Notes under the pieces: generated by a model
Database searches by the model: none
What the model was told of the DNA's origin: nothing
Seen by the model: the letters and a program-made list of their open reading frames with translations, nothing else
Shown here: positions 1 through 9,774 of the stretch, one piece after another
Position numbering within the stretch: position 1 is the stretch's first letter
How the letters are laid out: every line of letters starts with the position of its first letter
Program-made: the position numbers and the translations under genes
Assembly (NCBI RefSeq): GCF_011440305.1
Contig: NZ_JAAOIW010000001.1
Coordinates: 905,878 to 969,877, forward strand
Length of the DNA stretch: 64,000 nucleotides
Origin: Paenibacillus agricola
GTDB taxonomy: Bacteria > Bacillota > Bacilli > Paenibacillales > NBRC-103111
Reading direction: 5' to 3'

Positions 1-998
1 TATTCGATTCGACCCGAATAATCGCCACGTGTGATCTGCTGAACACTCTTCAACAGCTTTCCGATCGGGATTTGAACATGCCGATACAGCAAGTAAGTAG
101 CAATCATTCCCGCAATAAGCAGAAGGGCCATGGAAACGTAAAAAAAATTCCGACTCGCCGTAATCGGTTGCAGCGTTTGCTCCAGTGGTACATAATCGAC
201 TAAATACCATCCAAGTGAACGAGACTTTACATAATTGACCAAGTACTTATCCGATTCTAGACTAACTATCCGATTGCCGGAAACTGCCTCCAGAGCTTGG
301 GAATCCAAGTCTTGTGAAACTGCATGTGAAAGCTTGGGATTTGCACTATGGTTAACAATAGCTGGCCTACCGGGTATAAATAAAAAAGGATCCCCTTTGC
401 CCCCCGTTTTGAAAATATCCAGCATAAGCCGGATATTTTCGACGGACAATCGGACCTCGTAGACGACACGCGCTTGATCCAAGCTCACCGCTGATGCCGG
501 CTCTGCTACCTGACGAATGAATGTTTCACTCAATGGCTTCCCGTTTCCTTGATCATAAGTCCATTTTTTCTTAATCATCTGCTTCATATAATCATCTTTA
601 TAGGTAACAAATATATTAGAGGATAATGCTTGTCTTTCCTCCGGTAAATAAATGCTTAATTCATTGGTCCAGTCACTGGATACGCTCTGCAGCCCGAGCT
701 TTTCAATCACCCGGGATTGCAATAGCAGCCTATCCAGCAAAACTTTATCTTTCTTATCCACATACTGTTTGATAAATGGATCCTGGCCGACAATTACAGG
801 GAACATGGATAATTGATCAACGGAACCGTCAACTTGGGATATAAAAAATTGCTGCCTGTTTAATAGATTTTCTTGAATTTCATCCCTTAGCACATTTACG
901 CTTACTTGATTCGAATACATGTAGACACAGGCAATCGGAATTAAGAGGAGGAAGATGATAAGAACCATTCTACGAAACGTGTTTCTTTTGGCAACCAT
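1..998 (-). CDS. YesM-type sensor histidine kinase, N-terminal part (cut by window start)
   Basis: Reading the minus strand from an ATG at 998 gives an open frame to the window edge, about 332 residues. GGGAGGAGGAATAGGA lies just upstream of the ATG. The product starts with a short basic stretch, a membrane segment (about residues 12-30), a roughly 240-residue extracellular sensing region, a second membrane segment (about 285-305) and the start of a HAMP domain (IPIGKLLKSVQQITRGDYSG). This is the architecture of YesM/LytS-family kinases that sense extracellular sugars; the catalytic half lies outside the window. It sits 42 bases downstream of a sugar ABC transporter in the same orientation, so it probably controls that transporter. 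Family is fairly sure, ligand unknown. Confidence 0.85.
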   Translation of the reverse strand, partial: MVAKRNTFRRMVLIIFLLLIPIACVYMYSNQVSVNVLRDEIQENLLNRQQFFISQVDGSVDQLSMFPVIVGQDPFIKQYVDKKDKVLLDRLLLQSRVIEKLGLQSVSSDWTNELSIYLPEERQALSSNIFVTYKDDYMKQMIKKKWTYDQGNGKPLSETFIRQVAEPASAVSLDQARVVYEVRLSVENIRLMLDIFKTGGKGDPFLFIPGRPAIVNHSANPKLSHAVSQDLDSQALEAVSGNRIVSLESDKYLVNYVKSRSLGWYLVDYVPLEQTLQPITASRNFFYVSMALLLIAGMIATYLLYRHVQIPIGKLLKSVQQITRGDYSGRIE

Positions 999-1040
999 TC
1001 CTATTCCTCCTCCCCTGTAATTCGGGTTGTAACTAATGCG

Positions 1041-1856
1041 TTATCCTTTCACCGCACCAGCGGCAAGTCCGCTCACGATATACCGCTGAGCCAATAGGGC
1101 AATGATCAACACTGGCAGTGTGATAATGCAAGCTGCGGCCATTAAGGCACCCCAGTTAATATCTGAATACGACAAGAAATTAAATACAGCAATCGGCAGT
1201 GTCTTGGTTTTGTCTCCAGCAAGTATAATGGAAAACATAAAGTTGTTCCATGAGAAAATGAAGGAAAGCAGCGACGATGTAATAATACCGGCTCCTGATA
1301 TCGGTAAAATGATTCGCACAAACACTTGGGATCGAGTACAACCATCAATAAGTCCAGCTTCTTCGATTTCCAATGGAAGTCCCTCAAAAAACGAGATCAT
1401 AATCCAAATGATAAAAGGCAAACCCACCAGCATGTGGCTCAAAATAAGCGCAGTATACGTATCGACCAAATGCAAATTTGAGAACAAAATAAACCACGGA
1501 ATCAAAAACGTAATCCCCGGTATAATTCTAGCGACTAAAATAACCAGGCCAAGACCTTGCAGACGGTATCTGGCGATAGCATATGCCGCAGGCAAACCCA
1601 GAAGCAAGGAGCCAACTGTGGAGCCAACAGCTACGATAAAGCTATTGACAATAAAACGCATAAATTCGTATTGCTCGAACACGTTCACGTAGTTTTTGAT
1701 TGTCGGCTTAAAGACTAAAAACTGTCCGGACGACATGATTTGCGCCTGTGTCTTGAACGAGGCCAACAGCATCCATATAAACGGGAACGAAAACAAAAGA
1801 ATCACAATGATCGTTAACAGCGTATAGACCCTATTATAAGCGCCTTTCTTTTTCAT
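1041..1856 (-). CDS. Carbohydrate ABC transporter permease, MalG type
   Basis: A 271-residue inner-membrane protein with six hydrophobic segments. The EAA loop in its fourth cytoplasmic region (EEAGLIDGCTRSQVFVRIILP, about residues 160-180) contacts the ATPase. It ends in the AAGAVKG tail typical of MalG/LacG permeases. The start ATG follows GGAGGTG. It lies 7 bases after the partner permease, so the two form one heterodimeric channel. No ATPase gene is present in this operon. Such Paenibacillus transporters usually share a genome-wide MsmX-like ATPase, which is inference here. Substrate is not readable from sequence. Confidence 0.93.
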   Translation of the reverse strand: MKKKGAYNRVYTLLTIIVILLFSFPFIWMLLASFKTQAQIMSSGQFLVFKPTIKNYVNVFEQYEFMRFIVNSFIVAVGSTVGSLLLGLPAAYAIARYRLQGLGLVILVARIIPGITFLIPWFILFSNLHLVDTYTALILSHMLVGLPFIIWIMISFFEGLPLEIEEAGLIDGCTRSQVFVRIILPISGAGIITSSLLSFIFSWNNFMFSIILAGDKTKTLPIAVFNFLSYSDINWGALMAAACIITLPVLIIALLAQRYIVSGLAAGAVKG

Positions 1857-1863
1857 TATCCAC

Positions 1864-2739
1864 TTACACCTCCATCCTTTTACGGATCCAGATCATGGCT
1901 AGTGTAAGACCCATCACCAGCGCAAAAAATATAACGAGCAGCGAAGAAGCCATACCCAGCTTGAAGTATTGGAAGCCGAGCACATAGCCGTAGACGTTTA
2001 ACGTTTCGGAGGCCAGATTCGGTCCGCCTTGCGTCGTAGCATAGATGATATCGAACGTCTTCAGCACGTCGATCAGACGCAGCATAACAGCCACTATAAT
2101 TGTCGGACGCAATAACGGTAGTGTGATATAGATGAATTTTTGCCACACGGTTGCTCCATCCACGTCAGCTGCTTCATAAGGGTCGCTTGGCAGCGTAGAC
2201 AAGCCGGCCATGACAATCATCGCAATCATCGGTGTCCACTCCCATACATCCACAATAACAAGGGATGGAATAACCTGGGAGGGCGAAGCTAGCCACAGTA
2301 AGGGGTCCAACCCAAGCGATTTCAGCAGCGTGTTGGCTATACCGATTGTCGGCTCATAGATCAGCATCCAGACAAGACCCATCGCTACCGGAGTTGCAAC
2401 CATCGGCAATAGAAATAAGGTTTTGACAATGTTTTTCCCTTTGAAATCACGATATAAGAGTAAAGCAATCGCGATGGCTAATACCGTTTCCAGGATGAGT
2501 GCTGCAAATGTAAAATAAAAGGTGTTGCCAACCGCATGCCAGAACCGACTTTCTGTTAGTAAAGCGGTGTAATTGCTAAGACCGACCCATTTGGGCGGAG
2601 TCGTCGCCGACATGCTCCATTCATAGAAGCTGATGCGCAGCGTGTATACAATTGGGAATACCATCATAACTAGAACGAATATTACGGCAGGCATCGTGTA
2701 AATCCATTTAATATTACGGTCAAACCAGGTTTGATTCAT
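1864..2739 (-). CDS. Carbohydrate ABC transporter permease, MalF type
   Basis: A 291-residue membrane protein with a leading segment at about residues 13-35 followed by the MalF/UgpA core. The EAA motif (EAADVDGATVWQKFIYITLP, near residue 190) is well preserved. The start is an ATG behind AAAGGAAG. It is the first permease after the binding-protein gene and forms the translocation channel with the next gene. An attenuator-like hairpin separates it from the binding-protein gene, which would let the binding protein be made in excess. Confidence 0.93.
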   Translation of the reverse strand: MNQTWFDRNIKWIYTMPAVIFVLVMMVFPIVYTLRISFYEWSMSATTPPKWVGLSNYTALLTESRFWHAVGNTFYFTFAALILETVLAIAIALLLYRDFKGKNIVKTLFLLPMVATPVAMGLVWMLIYEPTIGIANTLLKSLGLDPLLWLASPSQVIPSLVIVDVWEWTPMIAMIVMAGLSTLPSDPYEAADVDGATVWQKFIYITLPLLRPTIIVAVMLRLIDVLKTFDIIYATTQGGPNLASETLNVYGYVLGFQYFKLGMASSLLVIFFALVMGLTLAMIWIRKRMEV

Positions 2740-2770
2740 GATAGATTCTTCCTTTCTCGGCTAGAATACA

Positions 2771-2805
2771 GAAAGGACCGGCTCTAACACCGGCCCCTTC
2801 CTTTC
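2771..2805 (-). terminator. Intercistronic hairpin between binding protein and permease genes
   Basis: AAAGGACCGG and CCGGCCCCTTCCTTT form an imperfect stem around CTCTAACA. There is no long T tract, so it is more likely a partial terminator or 3' stabiliser of the upstream binding-protein message than a full stop. Confidence 0.5.
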
Positions 2806-2811
2806 CATACC

Positions 2812-4140
2812 TTATTTTCCTTTTTCTTTATCCATAATAGCCTGCAGCTCTTCATTTGCTTTATCTGCAGCAGCCTTGATGTCACCACCGGTAATGCCTT
2901 GTAGCACAACGCCTCCGACCACGTCACGAGCTTCACCTACTCCTATTAATACGGGGCGATCGTGATCAATGCCGCCTTTAGCGGAATCCTTAATGACTTG
3001 AACCATCTCTGCCGGGAAGCCGGAGACACCATCAGGTTTTTCCCATACAGAAGTTCGGGCACCCGGGTTGCCGAGCTTCTGGGTTTTTAAGACAACATCT
3101 TTACTGGATGCCCATTTAATGAACTCCCATGATGCGTCCTTGTTAGCTGTTTTTGCATTCATGGCCAATCCCCAAGAGGTAATGTTGTATGGCTTCGATC
3201 CCGCGGCACCACCAGGGAACAACGCATAACCTACCTTGTCGGAAACTGTCGATTTTTCTGGATCTGTTACATTTTTATAAAGAGAATTTGCATCTGTGAT
3301 AAAGGCTACCTTTCCTTGTGCGAAAATACCAAGTGCTTGCGGCCATGACATATTAAGAACGCCTGGAGGAGCGTAATCCTTTAATAGACTGCTGTAGGTT
3401 GTAAAGGCTTTAATAGCTTCCGGGGAATTGATCGTTGCCTTGTCACCTTTGGTGAAGTCTCCGCCTTCTGAATATAAGAACGAGGATACTTGAGTTACAA
3501 GCGGTGATCGTTGGCCGCGGGCTACGAATCCATACATTTCAGCTTTCGGATCATGCAGCTTTTTTACAGCCGCTATCAATTCGTCGATTGTTTTAGGCAC
3601 AGCAATATTCGCTTTTTGCAGCAAATCCTTACGGTAATACAGGATTTCCTGCTCGGTGATGATCGGGATTCCCGCAAGCTTGCCATCTACTGTGGTAGAA
3701 CCAATGGAAGACTTCGTAAAATCGCCAAAATCATAATTGGCATCTTTGCTAGTAAACTCGTCCAATGCTTGTACCCAACCATTTTTGTAGAACAGCTTGC
3801 CCTCTTGCAGCGGACGATACATGAACACATCCGGTGTAGCAGAGTTGGAAGTAAATTGAACCGTTAATTTTTGCGTGAGCTGGTCTTCGAAAAAGCTTTG
3901 AAGCTCTACCTTCATTCCTGATTGTGCTTCAAATTCGGGAATTAATGGCTTGATTGCTTCGCCCCATGGGTGATTGGCTGTCACAACAGTCAGTTTTTTA
4001 CCCTCGAAAGGTTTCGCTGCTGCCGGCTTGCTCGCATCTGTTACAGGTGCTGGTGTCGTACTCCCGCATCCGGCAAGCAAACTCATTCCCATTACTGCCA
4101 CAATACCGGTCGGTAACCATTTTTTCAGTTGTTGATTCAT
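2812..4140 (-). CDS. Extracellular solute-binding lipoprotein, family 1
   Basis: A 442-residue protein with a lipoprotein signal peptide ending in the lipobox LLAGC (Cys near residue 25), so it is tethered outside the membrane. The mature part has the two-lobe type 1 binding-protein fold typical of MalE/UgpB relatives, with a conserved region around residues 305-345 (SWGLAMNAK, ASWEFIKWAS). GGAGGG lies 9 bases before the ATG. It delivers a sugar to the two permeases downstream. The divergent neighbour is a rhamnose operon, so a rhamnose-containing saccharide is a reasonable guess for the ligand, but nothing in the protein proves it. Confidence 0.92.
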   Translation of the reverse strand: MNQQLKKWLPTGIVAVMGMSLLAGCGSTTPAPVTDASKPAAAKPFEGKKLTVVTANHPWGEAIKPLIPEFEAQSGMKVELQSFFEDQLTQKLTVQFTSNSATPDVFMYRPLQEGKLFYKNGWVQALDEFTSKDANYDFGDFTKSSIGSTTVDGKLAGIPIITEQEILYYRKDLLQKANIAVPKTIDELIAAVKKLHDPKAEMYGFVARGQRSPLVTQVSSFLYSEGGDFTKGDKATINSPEAIKAFTTYSSLLKDYAPPGVLNMSWPQALGIFAQGKVAFITDANSLYKNVTDPEKSTVSDKVGYALFPGGAAGSKPYNITSWGLAMNAKTANKDASWEFIKWASSKDVVLKTQKLGNPGARTSVWEKPDGVSGFPAEMVQVIKDSAKGGIDHDRPVLIGVGEARDVVGGVVLQGITGGDIKAAADKANEELQAIMDKEKGK

Positions 4141-4413
4141 CTATTGAACCCTCCTAGAATCTCTCTGATCGTTTGTTCGATCTATATGTATAGCGTAACT
4201 GATTTTATTGTTACACGAAATAACGCAGATCAAACATCTATAACGGGAACACAATGCATTTACTACCCTTTGTCAAAAAGAAAATCTAAGTCGAGTTGCT
4301 CTTGTTTTCTTCTTCTACATGTTTGTTTTTCTTTAAATTACACGTATTCAAACACAAACAAATATGATAGACTGTAAACAAAACCAAATAAACATACATT
4401 CGGAGGTAAAAAC
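4141..4413. promoter_or_regulatory. Divergent control region, sugar transporter / rhamnose operon
   Basis: This 273-base AT-rich gap drives both directions. On the plus side, TATGAT at 4363-4368 is a plausible -10 for the rhamnose operon, with TTACAC (4338-4343) as a weak -35 at a long 19-base spacing. The stretch 4348-4395 is rich in AAACA/AAATA motifs. An inverted pair CGTAAC (4194-4199) / GTTACACG (4210-4217) sits close to the transporter start and could be an operator. No clear catabolite-response element was found by eye. Confidence 0.45.
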
Positions 4414-6483
4414 ATGGTACAAAGTTTGTGGGAAGCATCTAAAGCAGCAGAGAAGGTAACAGGTCTTGATCAATTGGTTTATCGTTCGAATTTAATTGGT
4501 ACTGATCGTCGTGTATGTAATTTTGGCGGAGGTAATACCTCAACTAAGACAGTTGTCAAGGATTTCCGTGGTCGTGATGTGGAAGTTATGTATGTGAAAG
4601 GCAGCGGCTCCGACTTGGCTTCGATGAAAGCGGCTAATTTTACAGGCTTACGCATGGAGGATATTCGTCCTTTGTTCGACAAACCGGAAATGCCCGATGC
4701 CGAAATGGTCGCTTACCTGGCGAACTGCATGATCGATGCCAAGGACCCTCGTGCTTCAATTGAAACCTTGCTTCACGCTTTTCTTCCATTTAAACATGTT
4801 GACCATACCCACCCCGATTCCATCATCAGCCTTTGTTGCGCAGATAATGGCAAAGAGCTAGCTACTGAAATTTTTGGCGACCGCTTTGTATGGGTTCCTT
4901 ATATACGTCCTGGCTTCACCCTCTCCAAGATGATCGCTGAAGGTGTTCTTAACAACCCTAATGCCGAGCTGGTACTTATGGAGAAGCACGGTCTGGTTAC
5001 ATGGGGAGAAACCTCCGAGGAGGCTTATGCCCAAACGATCAAAATCATCACTGAAGCCGAAAGCTTTATTGAAGCACGCATTAAAGAAGAGCAAGTTTTC
5101 GGTGGTGTGAAGCACGCCGCTTTAGCTGCTGACGTTCGTAAAAGCGTTGCCGCACAAGTGATGCCTACGATCCGCGGCGCTGTAAGCGATGCAAAGAAAA
5201 TGATCCTCTCCTTCGACGATGCTGATGATGTCCTGCAATTCGTTGGCGGTACAAATTCCGCAACTCTTTCCCAAGTAGGTGCAGCTTGCCCTGACCACCT
5301 TGTCCACACGAAGGTTGTTCCATTATTCATTGATTGGACGCCGAATGCTGACGATATCGATGGCCTGAAAGCAAAGCTTAAAGAAGGCGTCGCTGCTTAC
5401 AAAGAGATGTACAAAGCTTATTTCGACCGCAACAAAAACGAAGGCGATGTGATGTTCGAAGCAGCGCCGCGTGTTATTCTGATTCCAGGTGTCGGCATGA
5501 TTAACACTGGCAAGAGCTGGGCTATGTCGCAGGTTAGCGGGGCTTTGTACCACCGTGCAATTGCCGTTATGCGTGGCGCTACTGCCCTTGGCGAATTCGT
5601 CTCCCTTGTCGAAAACGAATCGTATAATGTCGAATATTGGCCGCTTGAGCTTTACAAATTGTCCTTGGCACCTGCGGAAGCTGAATTTTCCCGCAAAATT
5701 GCCTTTATCACTGGCGGAGCCGGTGGCATTGGCAGCGAAACTGCACGTCGCCTTGTATCTGAGGGTGCGCATGTTGTGCTGGCAGACCTTAACCTTGAAG
5801 GTGCGGAAAAGGTTGCAGCCGAGATTAACGCAAAATACGGCGAAAACCGGGCGATTGCCGTTAAAATGGATGTAACCAGCGAAGATATGATTAAAGCTGC
5901 TTATGCCGAGACCTCCATCACTTATGGCGGCGTGGATATTATTATCAATAACGCAGGTCTTGCTACCTCTAGCCCATTCGACCAAACCTCGCTCAAGGAA
6001 TGGAATTTGAACATGAATGTGCTTGGAACGGGATATTTCCTCGTTGCCCGCGAAGCGTTCATTCTCATGAAGGAACAAGCCATCGGCGGCAATATGGTGT
6101 TCATCGGCTCCAAGAACTCCATTTATGCTGGTAAAAGCGCTTCGGCCTACAGCTCGGTTAAAGCATTAGAGGCTCATCTTGCACGTTGCATCGCCGCAGA
6201 AGGCGGAGAGTTCGGCATTCGCGTCAATACGATCTTGCCGGATGCGATCCTGCAAGGCTCGGCGATTTGGAACGGAAGCTGGCGTACAGAGCGTGCCGCT
6301 GCCTACGGCATTGAGCCGGATCAATTGGAAGAGCATTATCGCAAACGCACAACCCTGCTCGTTAATATTTATCCACGCGATATTGCCGAAGGCATTGCTT
6401 TCTTTGCTTCTTCGAAATCGGATAAAACGACAGGCTGCATGCTAACTATCGATGGCGGCGTACCGGCTGCATTTACTCGCTAA
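4414..6483 (+). CDS. rhaEW: Bifunctional rhamnulose-1-phosphate aldolase / lactaldehyde dehydrogenase
   Basis: A 689-residue fusion. Residues 1 to about 400 are a class II aldolase with the zinc-binding HVDHTHPDS motif (about 130) and a second His in MEKHGLVTWG (about 190). They cleave rhamnulose-1-phosphate to dihydroxyacetone phosphate and L-lactaldehyde. From about residue 427 the protein is a short-chain dehydrogenase: nucleotide motif TGGAGGIG, NNAG, and the catalytic Tyr/Lys in AYSSVKA. It would oxidise or reduce the lactaldehyde released by the first domain. The layout matches B. subtilis YuxG/RhaEW. The start follows CGGAGGTAAAAAC. It is the first gene of the rhamnose operon. Confidence 0.93.
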   Translation: MVQSLWEASKAAEKVTGLDQLVYRSNLIGTDRRVCNFGGGNTSTKTVVKDFRGRDVEVMYVKGSGSDLASMKAANFTGLRMEDIRPLFDKPEMPDAEMVAYLANCMIDAKDPRASIETLLHAFLPFKHVDHTHPDSIISLCCADNGKELATEIFGDRFVWVPYIRPGFTLSKMIAEGVLNNPNAELVLMEKHGLVTWGETSEEAYAQTIKIITEAESFIEARIKEEQVFGGVKHAALAADVRKSVAAQVMPTIRGAVSDAKKMILSFDDADDVLQFVGGTNSATLSQVGAACPDHLVHTKVVPLFIDWTPNADDIDGLKAKLKEGVAAYKEMYKAYFDRNKNEGDVMFEAAPRVILIPGVGMINTGKSWAMSQVSGALYHRAIAVMRGATALGEFVSLVENESYNVEYWPLELYKLSLAPAEAEFSRKIAFITGGAGGIGSETARRLVSEGAHVVLADLNLEGAEKVAAEINAKYGENRAIAVKMDVTSEDMIKAAYAETSITYGGVDIIINNAGLATSSPFDQTSLKEWNLNMNVLGTGYFLVAREAFILMKEQAIGGNMVFIGSKNSIYAGKSASAYSSVKALEAHLARCIAAEGGEFGIRVNTILPDAILQGSAIWNGSWRTERAAAYGIEPDQLEEHYRKRTTLLVNIYPRDIAEGIAFFASSKSDKTTGCMLTIDGGVPAAFTR

Positions 6484-6527
6484 TCGATGATCTTGATCTT
6501 GATTAACCTATAAAGGAGACTACCTAT

Positions 6528-6899
6528 ATGCCGTCAGCTACAGGGGAAAAGCTTTGGATTATTCCTGACGGTTACATTCCGGAGCTTAGCTCCGGAGCGT
6601 TAACCAGCCATGAATCGATCTGTGTACTAAATACCGCATCCGAGGATGCCCAGCTTAGCATTACGATCTTTTTTGAGGATCGGGAGCCCATTGAGGATAT
6701 ATGGGAGGTTGTTCCAGCCCGCCGGACGAAGCATATCCGCACTAGCTCTTTAGCCAAAGAAGGTAAATCGATCCCAATTGCCGTACCCTATGCAATTGAA
6801 GTAAAAAGTGATATTCCGGTTATTGTCCAATATAGCCGCTTGGATGCGACCCAGGCTGAGAATGCCTTAATGTCGGTCATTGCTTATCCCGTCAAATAA
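6528..6899 (+). CDS. Sensory-rhodopsin-transducer (ASRT) fold protein
   Basis: A 123-residue soluble protein resembling the Anabaena sensory rhodopsin transducer family (Pfam PF07100). Visible family features are the opening WIIPDGY, the SHESICVLNTASEDA strand, the FFEDREPI hairpin and the closing DIPVIVQYSRLD region. There is no signal peptide or membrane segment. It follows AAGGAG and lies between the aldolase and isomerase genes, so it is almost certainly co-transcribed with rhamnose catabolism. No rhodopsin gene is present here. Family members are beta-sandwich multimers proposed to bind small ligands, so a role in binding a sugar or metabolite is inferred, not shown. Confidence 0.8.
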   Translation: MPSATGEKLWIIPDGYIPELSSGALTSHESICVLNTASEDAQLSITIFFEDREPIEDIWEVVPARRTKHIRTSSLAKEGKSIPIAVPYAIEVKSDIPVIVQYSRLDATQAENALMSVIAYPVK

Positions 6900-6959
6900 A
6901 GGATTGCTTATCTCATTGTATAATCATTCATCCAATACTAAGTTAGAGGAGCCTAACCC

Positions 6960-8216
6960 ATGGACAAAAACGTTCAAGCCAATTATGAATTAGCCAAAGA
7001 GCTATATGCCTCGCATGGAATTGATGTAGATCAAGTACTTAAGCAGTTGGAAAATGTGAAAATTTCGATGCATTGCTGGCAAGGTGATGATGTAAAGGGC
7101 TTCTTGAATCGTGACCAGGATTTGACTGGCGGCATCTCCGTAACAGGTAATTACCCCGGAGCGGCGCAAACCCCTGCCCAGCTTCGTGCAGATTTGGAGA
7201 AAGCGTTCTCTTTGATTCCCGGCAAGCATAAGGTCAATCTTCATGCTATCTATGCAGATACAGATGAAAAGGTTGAGCTTAATGATCTGGAACCGAAGCA
7301 TTTTGAAAGATGGGTAGCATGGTGCAAGGAGCAAGGGCTGGGACTTGATTTCAACCCGACCTGCTTCTCCCATGAAAAATCCAGTGACGGCTTTACATTA
7401 AGCCACTCCGATCCTGAAATCCGCCAATTTTGGATTGACCACTGCAAAGCATCGCGAAAAATCGGTGCTTACTTCGGTGAGCAATTGGGCCAAACCTGCG
7501 TAACGAACATCTGGGTACCGGATGGCTATAAGGATGTCCCCGCTGACCGGATGGCGCCAAGACAACGCTTGAAGTCGGCACTCGACGAAGTGTTTGCCGA
7601 GGAGCTCAATCCCGCACATAACCTGGATGCCGTTGAAAGCAAGCTGTTTGGCCTCGGGTCCGAAGCCTATGTCGTTGGCTCTCATGAGTTCTACATGGGC
7701 TATGGCATCCAGAACAACAAACTGATCTGCCTCGACGCCGGCCACTTCCACCCGACAGAGGTGATCTCCAATAAATTATCGGCTCTTTCTTTGTTTACCG
7801 ATGGTATCCTGCTGCACGTCAGCCGTCCGATGAGATGGGACAGCGACCACGTTGTAACTATGGATGATGAGTTAATTGAGATCGGCAGAGAATTAGTACG
7901 CGGCAACCTGCTTGGCAAAACACATATCGGCCTCGATTTCTTCGATGCAAGCATTAACCGTGTAGCTGCTTGGGTAATCGGTACGCGCAACACCATTAAA
8001 GCTATACTTCGTGCTATGCTTGATCCGGTGGAGGCTTTGAAAAAAGCTGAGCTTGAGGGCGACTACACCACACGCCTTGCTTTGACCGAAGAGTTCAAAT
8101 CGTATCCGTTTGGCGCGATTTGGGATTACTATTGTGCCTCCAAAAACGTTCCCGTTCGCGAGGAATGGCTGGCCGAAGTGAAAAGCTATGAGCAAGAAGT
8201 GCTGCTTAAACGATAA
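6960..8216 (+). CDS. rhaA: L-rhamnose isomerase
   Basis: A 418-residue cytoplasmic enzyme converting L-rhamnose to L-rhamnulose. It is full length for the family. Recognisable features are MHCWQGDDV near residue 38, VNLHAIYAD near 93, the conserved block [14 protein letters not shown] near 257 that supplies divalent-metal ligands, and [12 protein letters not shown] near 285. GAGGAG lies 9 bases before the ATG. It follows the ASRT-like gene by 60 bases and precedes the kinase. Together with the kinase and aldolase it completes the pathway. Confidence 0.96.
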   Translation: MDKNVQANYELAKELYASHGIDVDQVLKQLENVKISMHCWQGDDVKGFLNRDQDLTGGISVTGNYPGAAQTPAQLRADLEKAFSLIPGKHKVNLHAIYADTDEKVELNDLEPKHFERWVAWCKEQGLGLDFNPTCFSHEKSSDGFTLSHSDPEIRQFWIDHCKASRKIGAYFGEQLGQTCVTNIWVPDGYKDVPADRMAPRQRLKSALDEVFAEELNPAHNLDAVESKLFGLGSEAYVVGSHEFYMGYGIQNNKLICLDAGHFHPTEVISNKLSALSLFTDGILLHVSRPMRWDSDHVVTMDDELIEIGRELVRGNLLGKTHIGLDFFDASINRVAAWVIGTRNTIKAILRAMLDPVEALKKAELEGDYTTRLALTEEFKSYPFGAIWDYYCASKNVPVREEWLAEVKSYEQEVLLKR

Positions 8217-8260
8217 AATGGTGTGGAGTGGATACAAATTGACGAGTAAGGGTGATAACC

Positions 8261-9736
8261 TTGGGTGATATTATCGCTTTTGATCTAGGGGCTAGCAGCG
8301 GCAGAGCGCTGCTTGGCCGCTTGGTAGATGGCAAGATCGAAATAACGGAGCTTCATCGGTTTTCCAATGATCCTGTGCAGGTGGGCGAACGCCTGCATTG
8401 GGATATATTGCGGTTGTACCACGAAATCAAGCAAGGGCTGTTAATCGCCAAAAACCAAGGAATCGACGTGCAAAGCATTGGAATCGATTCCTGGGCGGTC
8501 GATTTTGGCTTTATCGGCAAAAACGGCGAATTGGTCGGCAACCCATACCATTACCGTGACCGCCATACGGAGGATGCTATGGAGCAGCTTTTTGCCCAAA
8601 TTCCAGCATCTGTTATCTTCGGAAAAACAGGCATTCAATTTTTGCAGTTTAATACGATTTTCCAATTATTTGCTCTTAAACAAGCTAATTCCCCCTGGCT
8701 GCAAGAAGGCAACCGATTTCTTATGATCCCGGATTTGCTGAGATACTTCCTAACCGGGGACATGCACAATGAGTTTTCGAATGCTACGACGACACAATTA
8801 TTTAACCCCATTAAGGGTGATTGGGATGAAGATCTGCTCAAGCTGCTCGATTTCCCTAAATCTTGGTTTGGCGATGTGCTCCAGCCTGGCAGTAAAGCCG
8901 GTATGCTGCAAGCCTCCGTTTGCGAGGAGCTCGGCATGAAGTCGATTCCCGTCTATGCAGTAGCCGAGCATGATACCGGCTCCGCCGTAGCGGCTGTTCC
9001 AGCAACCGACTGTTCTTTTGCCTATTTAAGCTGCGGCACTTGGTCGTTGATGGGTACAGAGGTGCAAAAGCCAGCTATTAACGATTTGGCGCAAAAGCTG
9101 AATTTCACCAATGAAGGCGGTGTCGAGGGAACATACCGCTTACTTAAAAATATTATGGGCTTATGGATTTTGCAGGAATGCCGCCGCGAGTGGGAACGAG
9201 CAGGAAAATCGTATGCATTTCCCGAATTGGTTCAAATGGCCGGTGTGGCTAAACCTTTTGGAGCTTTTATCGATCCGGATGATTCGATGTTCCTTGCACC
9301 TGGCGATATGCCTGCAAGAATTACGCAATATTGCTTACAGACAGGCCAGCAGGCGCCTGAGTCCGTTGGGGAAATCGTCCGCTGCATTCTGGAAAGCCTT
9401 GCTATGAAATACAGGTTCGTGTTCGAGATGACCGAGCGCCTATCCACACAGAAATTTAATGGCTTGCATATGGTCGGAGGCGGCATTCAAAATACGCTAC
9501 TCTGCCAGTGGTCAGCTAATGCAATAGGCAAGCCGGTCTGGGCGGGTCCTTCAGAAGGAAGTGCCATTGGGAATTTGGCTGTCCAATGGATCGCCCAAGG
9601 TGTATTCAAGGATATTTGGGAGGCACGCCAAGTGATCCGGGATTCCTTCCCGCTTGCTACCTATGAGCCAGAGGAGCAGGAATTGTGGGCTGAGGCCTAC
9701 GGCCAATTCACAAAGTTGACAGGGATTGCCGAGTAG
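8261..9736 (+). CDS. rhaB: Rhamnulokinase
   Basis: A FGGY-family sugar kinase phosphorylating L-rhamnulose at C1. The N-terminal phosphate loop is IIAFDLGASSGRALLG, and CGTWSLMGTE (about residue 255) plus MVGGGIQN (about 405) mark the ATP half. I prefer the TTG at 8261, which has AAGGG nine bases upstream, over the in-frame GTG at 8252, which has no Shine-Dalgarno; this gives 491 residues. An intervening stop prevents a longer start. It is co-transcribed between rhaA and the DeoR regulator. Confidence 0.95.
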   Translation: MGDIIAFDLGASSGRALLGRLVDGKIEITELHRFSNDPVQVGERLHWDILRLYHEIKQGLLIAKNQGIDVQSIGIDSWAVDFGFIGKNGELVGNPYHYRDRHTEDAMEQLFAQIPASVIFGKTGIQFLQFNTIFQLFALKQANSPWLQEGNRFLMIPDLLRYFLTGDMHNEFSNATTTQLFNPIKGDWDEDLLKLLDFPKSWFGDVLQPGSKAGMLQASVCEELGMKSIPVYAVAEHDTGSAVAAVPATDCSFAYLSCGTWSLMGTEVQKPAINDLAQKLNFTNEGGVEGTYRLLKNIMGLWILQECRREWERAGKSYAFPELVQMAGVAKPFGAFIDPDDSMFLAPGDMPARITQYCLQTGQQAPESVGEIVRCILESLAMKYRFVFEMTERLSTQKFNGLHMVGGGIQNTLLCQWSANAIGKPVWAGPSEGSAIGNLAVQWIAQGVFKDIWEARQVIRDSFPLATYEPEEQELWAEAYGQFTKLTGIAE

Positions 9737-9774
9737 CCTATGCTGCATATATTGTTTGTGAAAAGAGGTACGCC

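Noticed and set aside
1102..1692. 196-codon plus-strand frame
   Set aside because: Antisense shadow of the MalG-type permease.
5323..6078. 251-codon open frame on the minus strand
   Set aside because: Shadow of the aldolase/dehydrogenase gene; lacks a ribosome site and recognisable domains.
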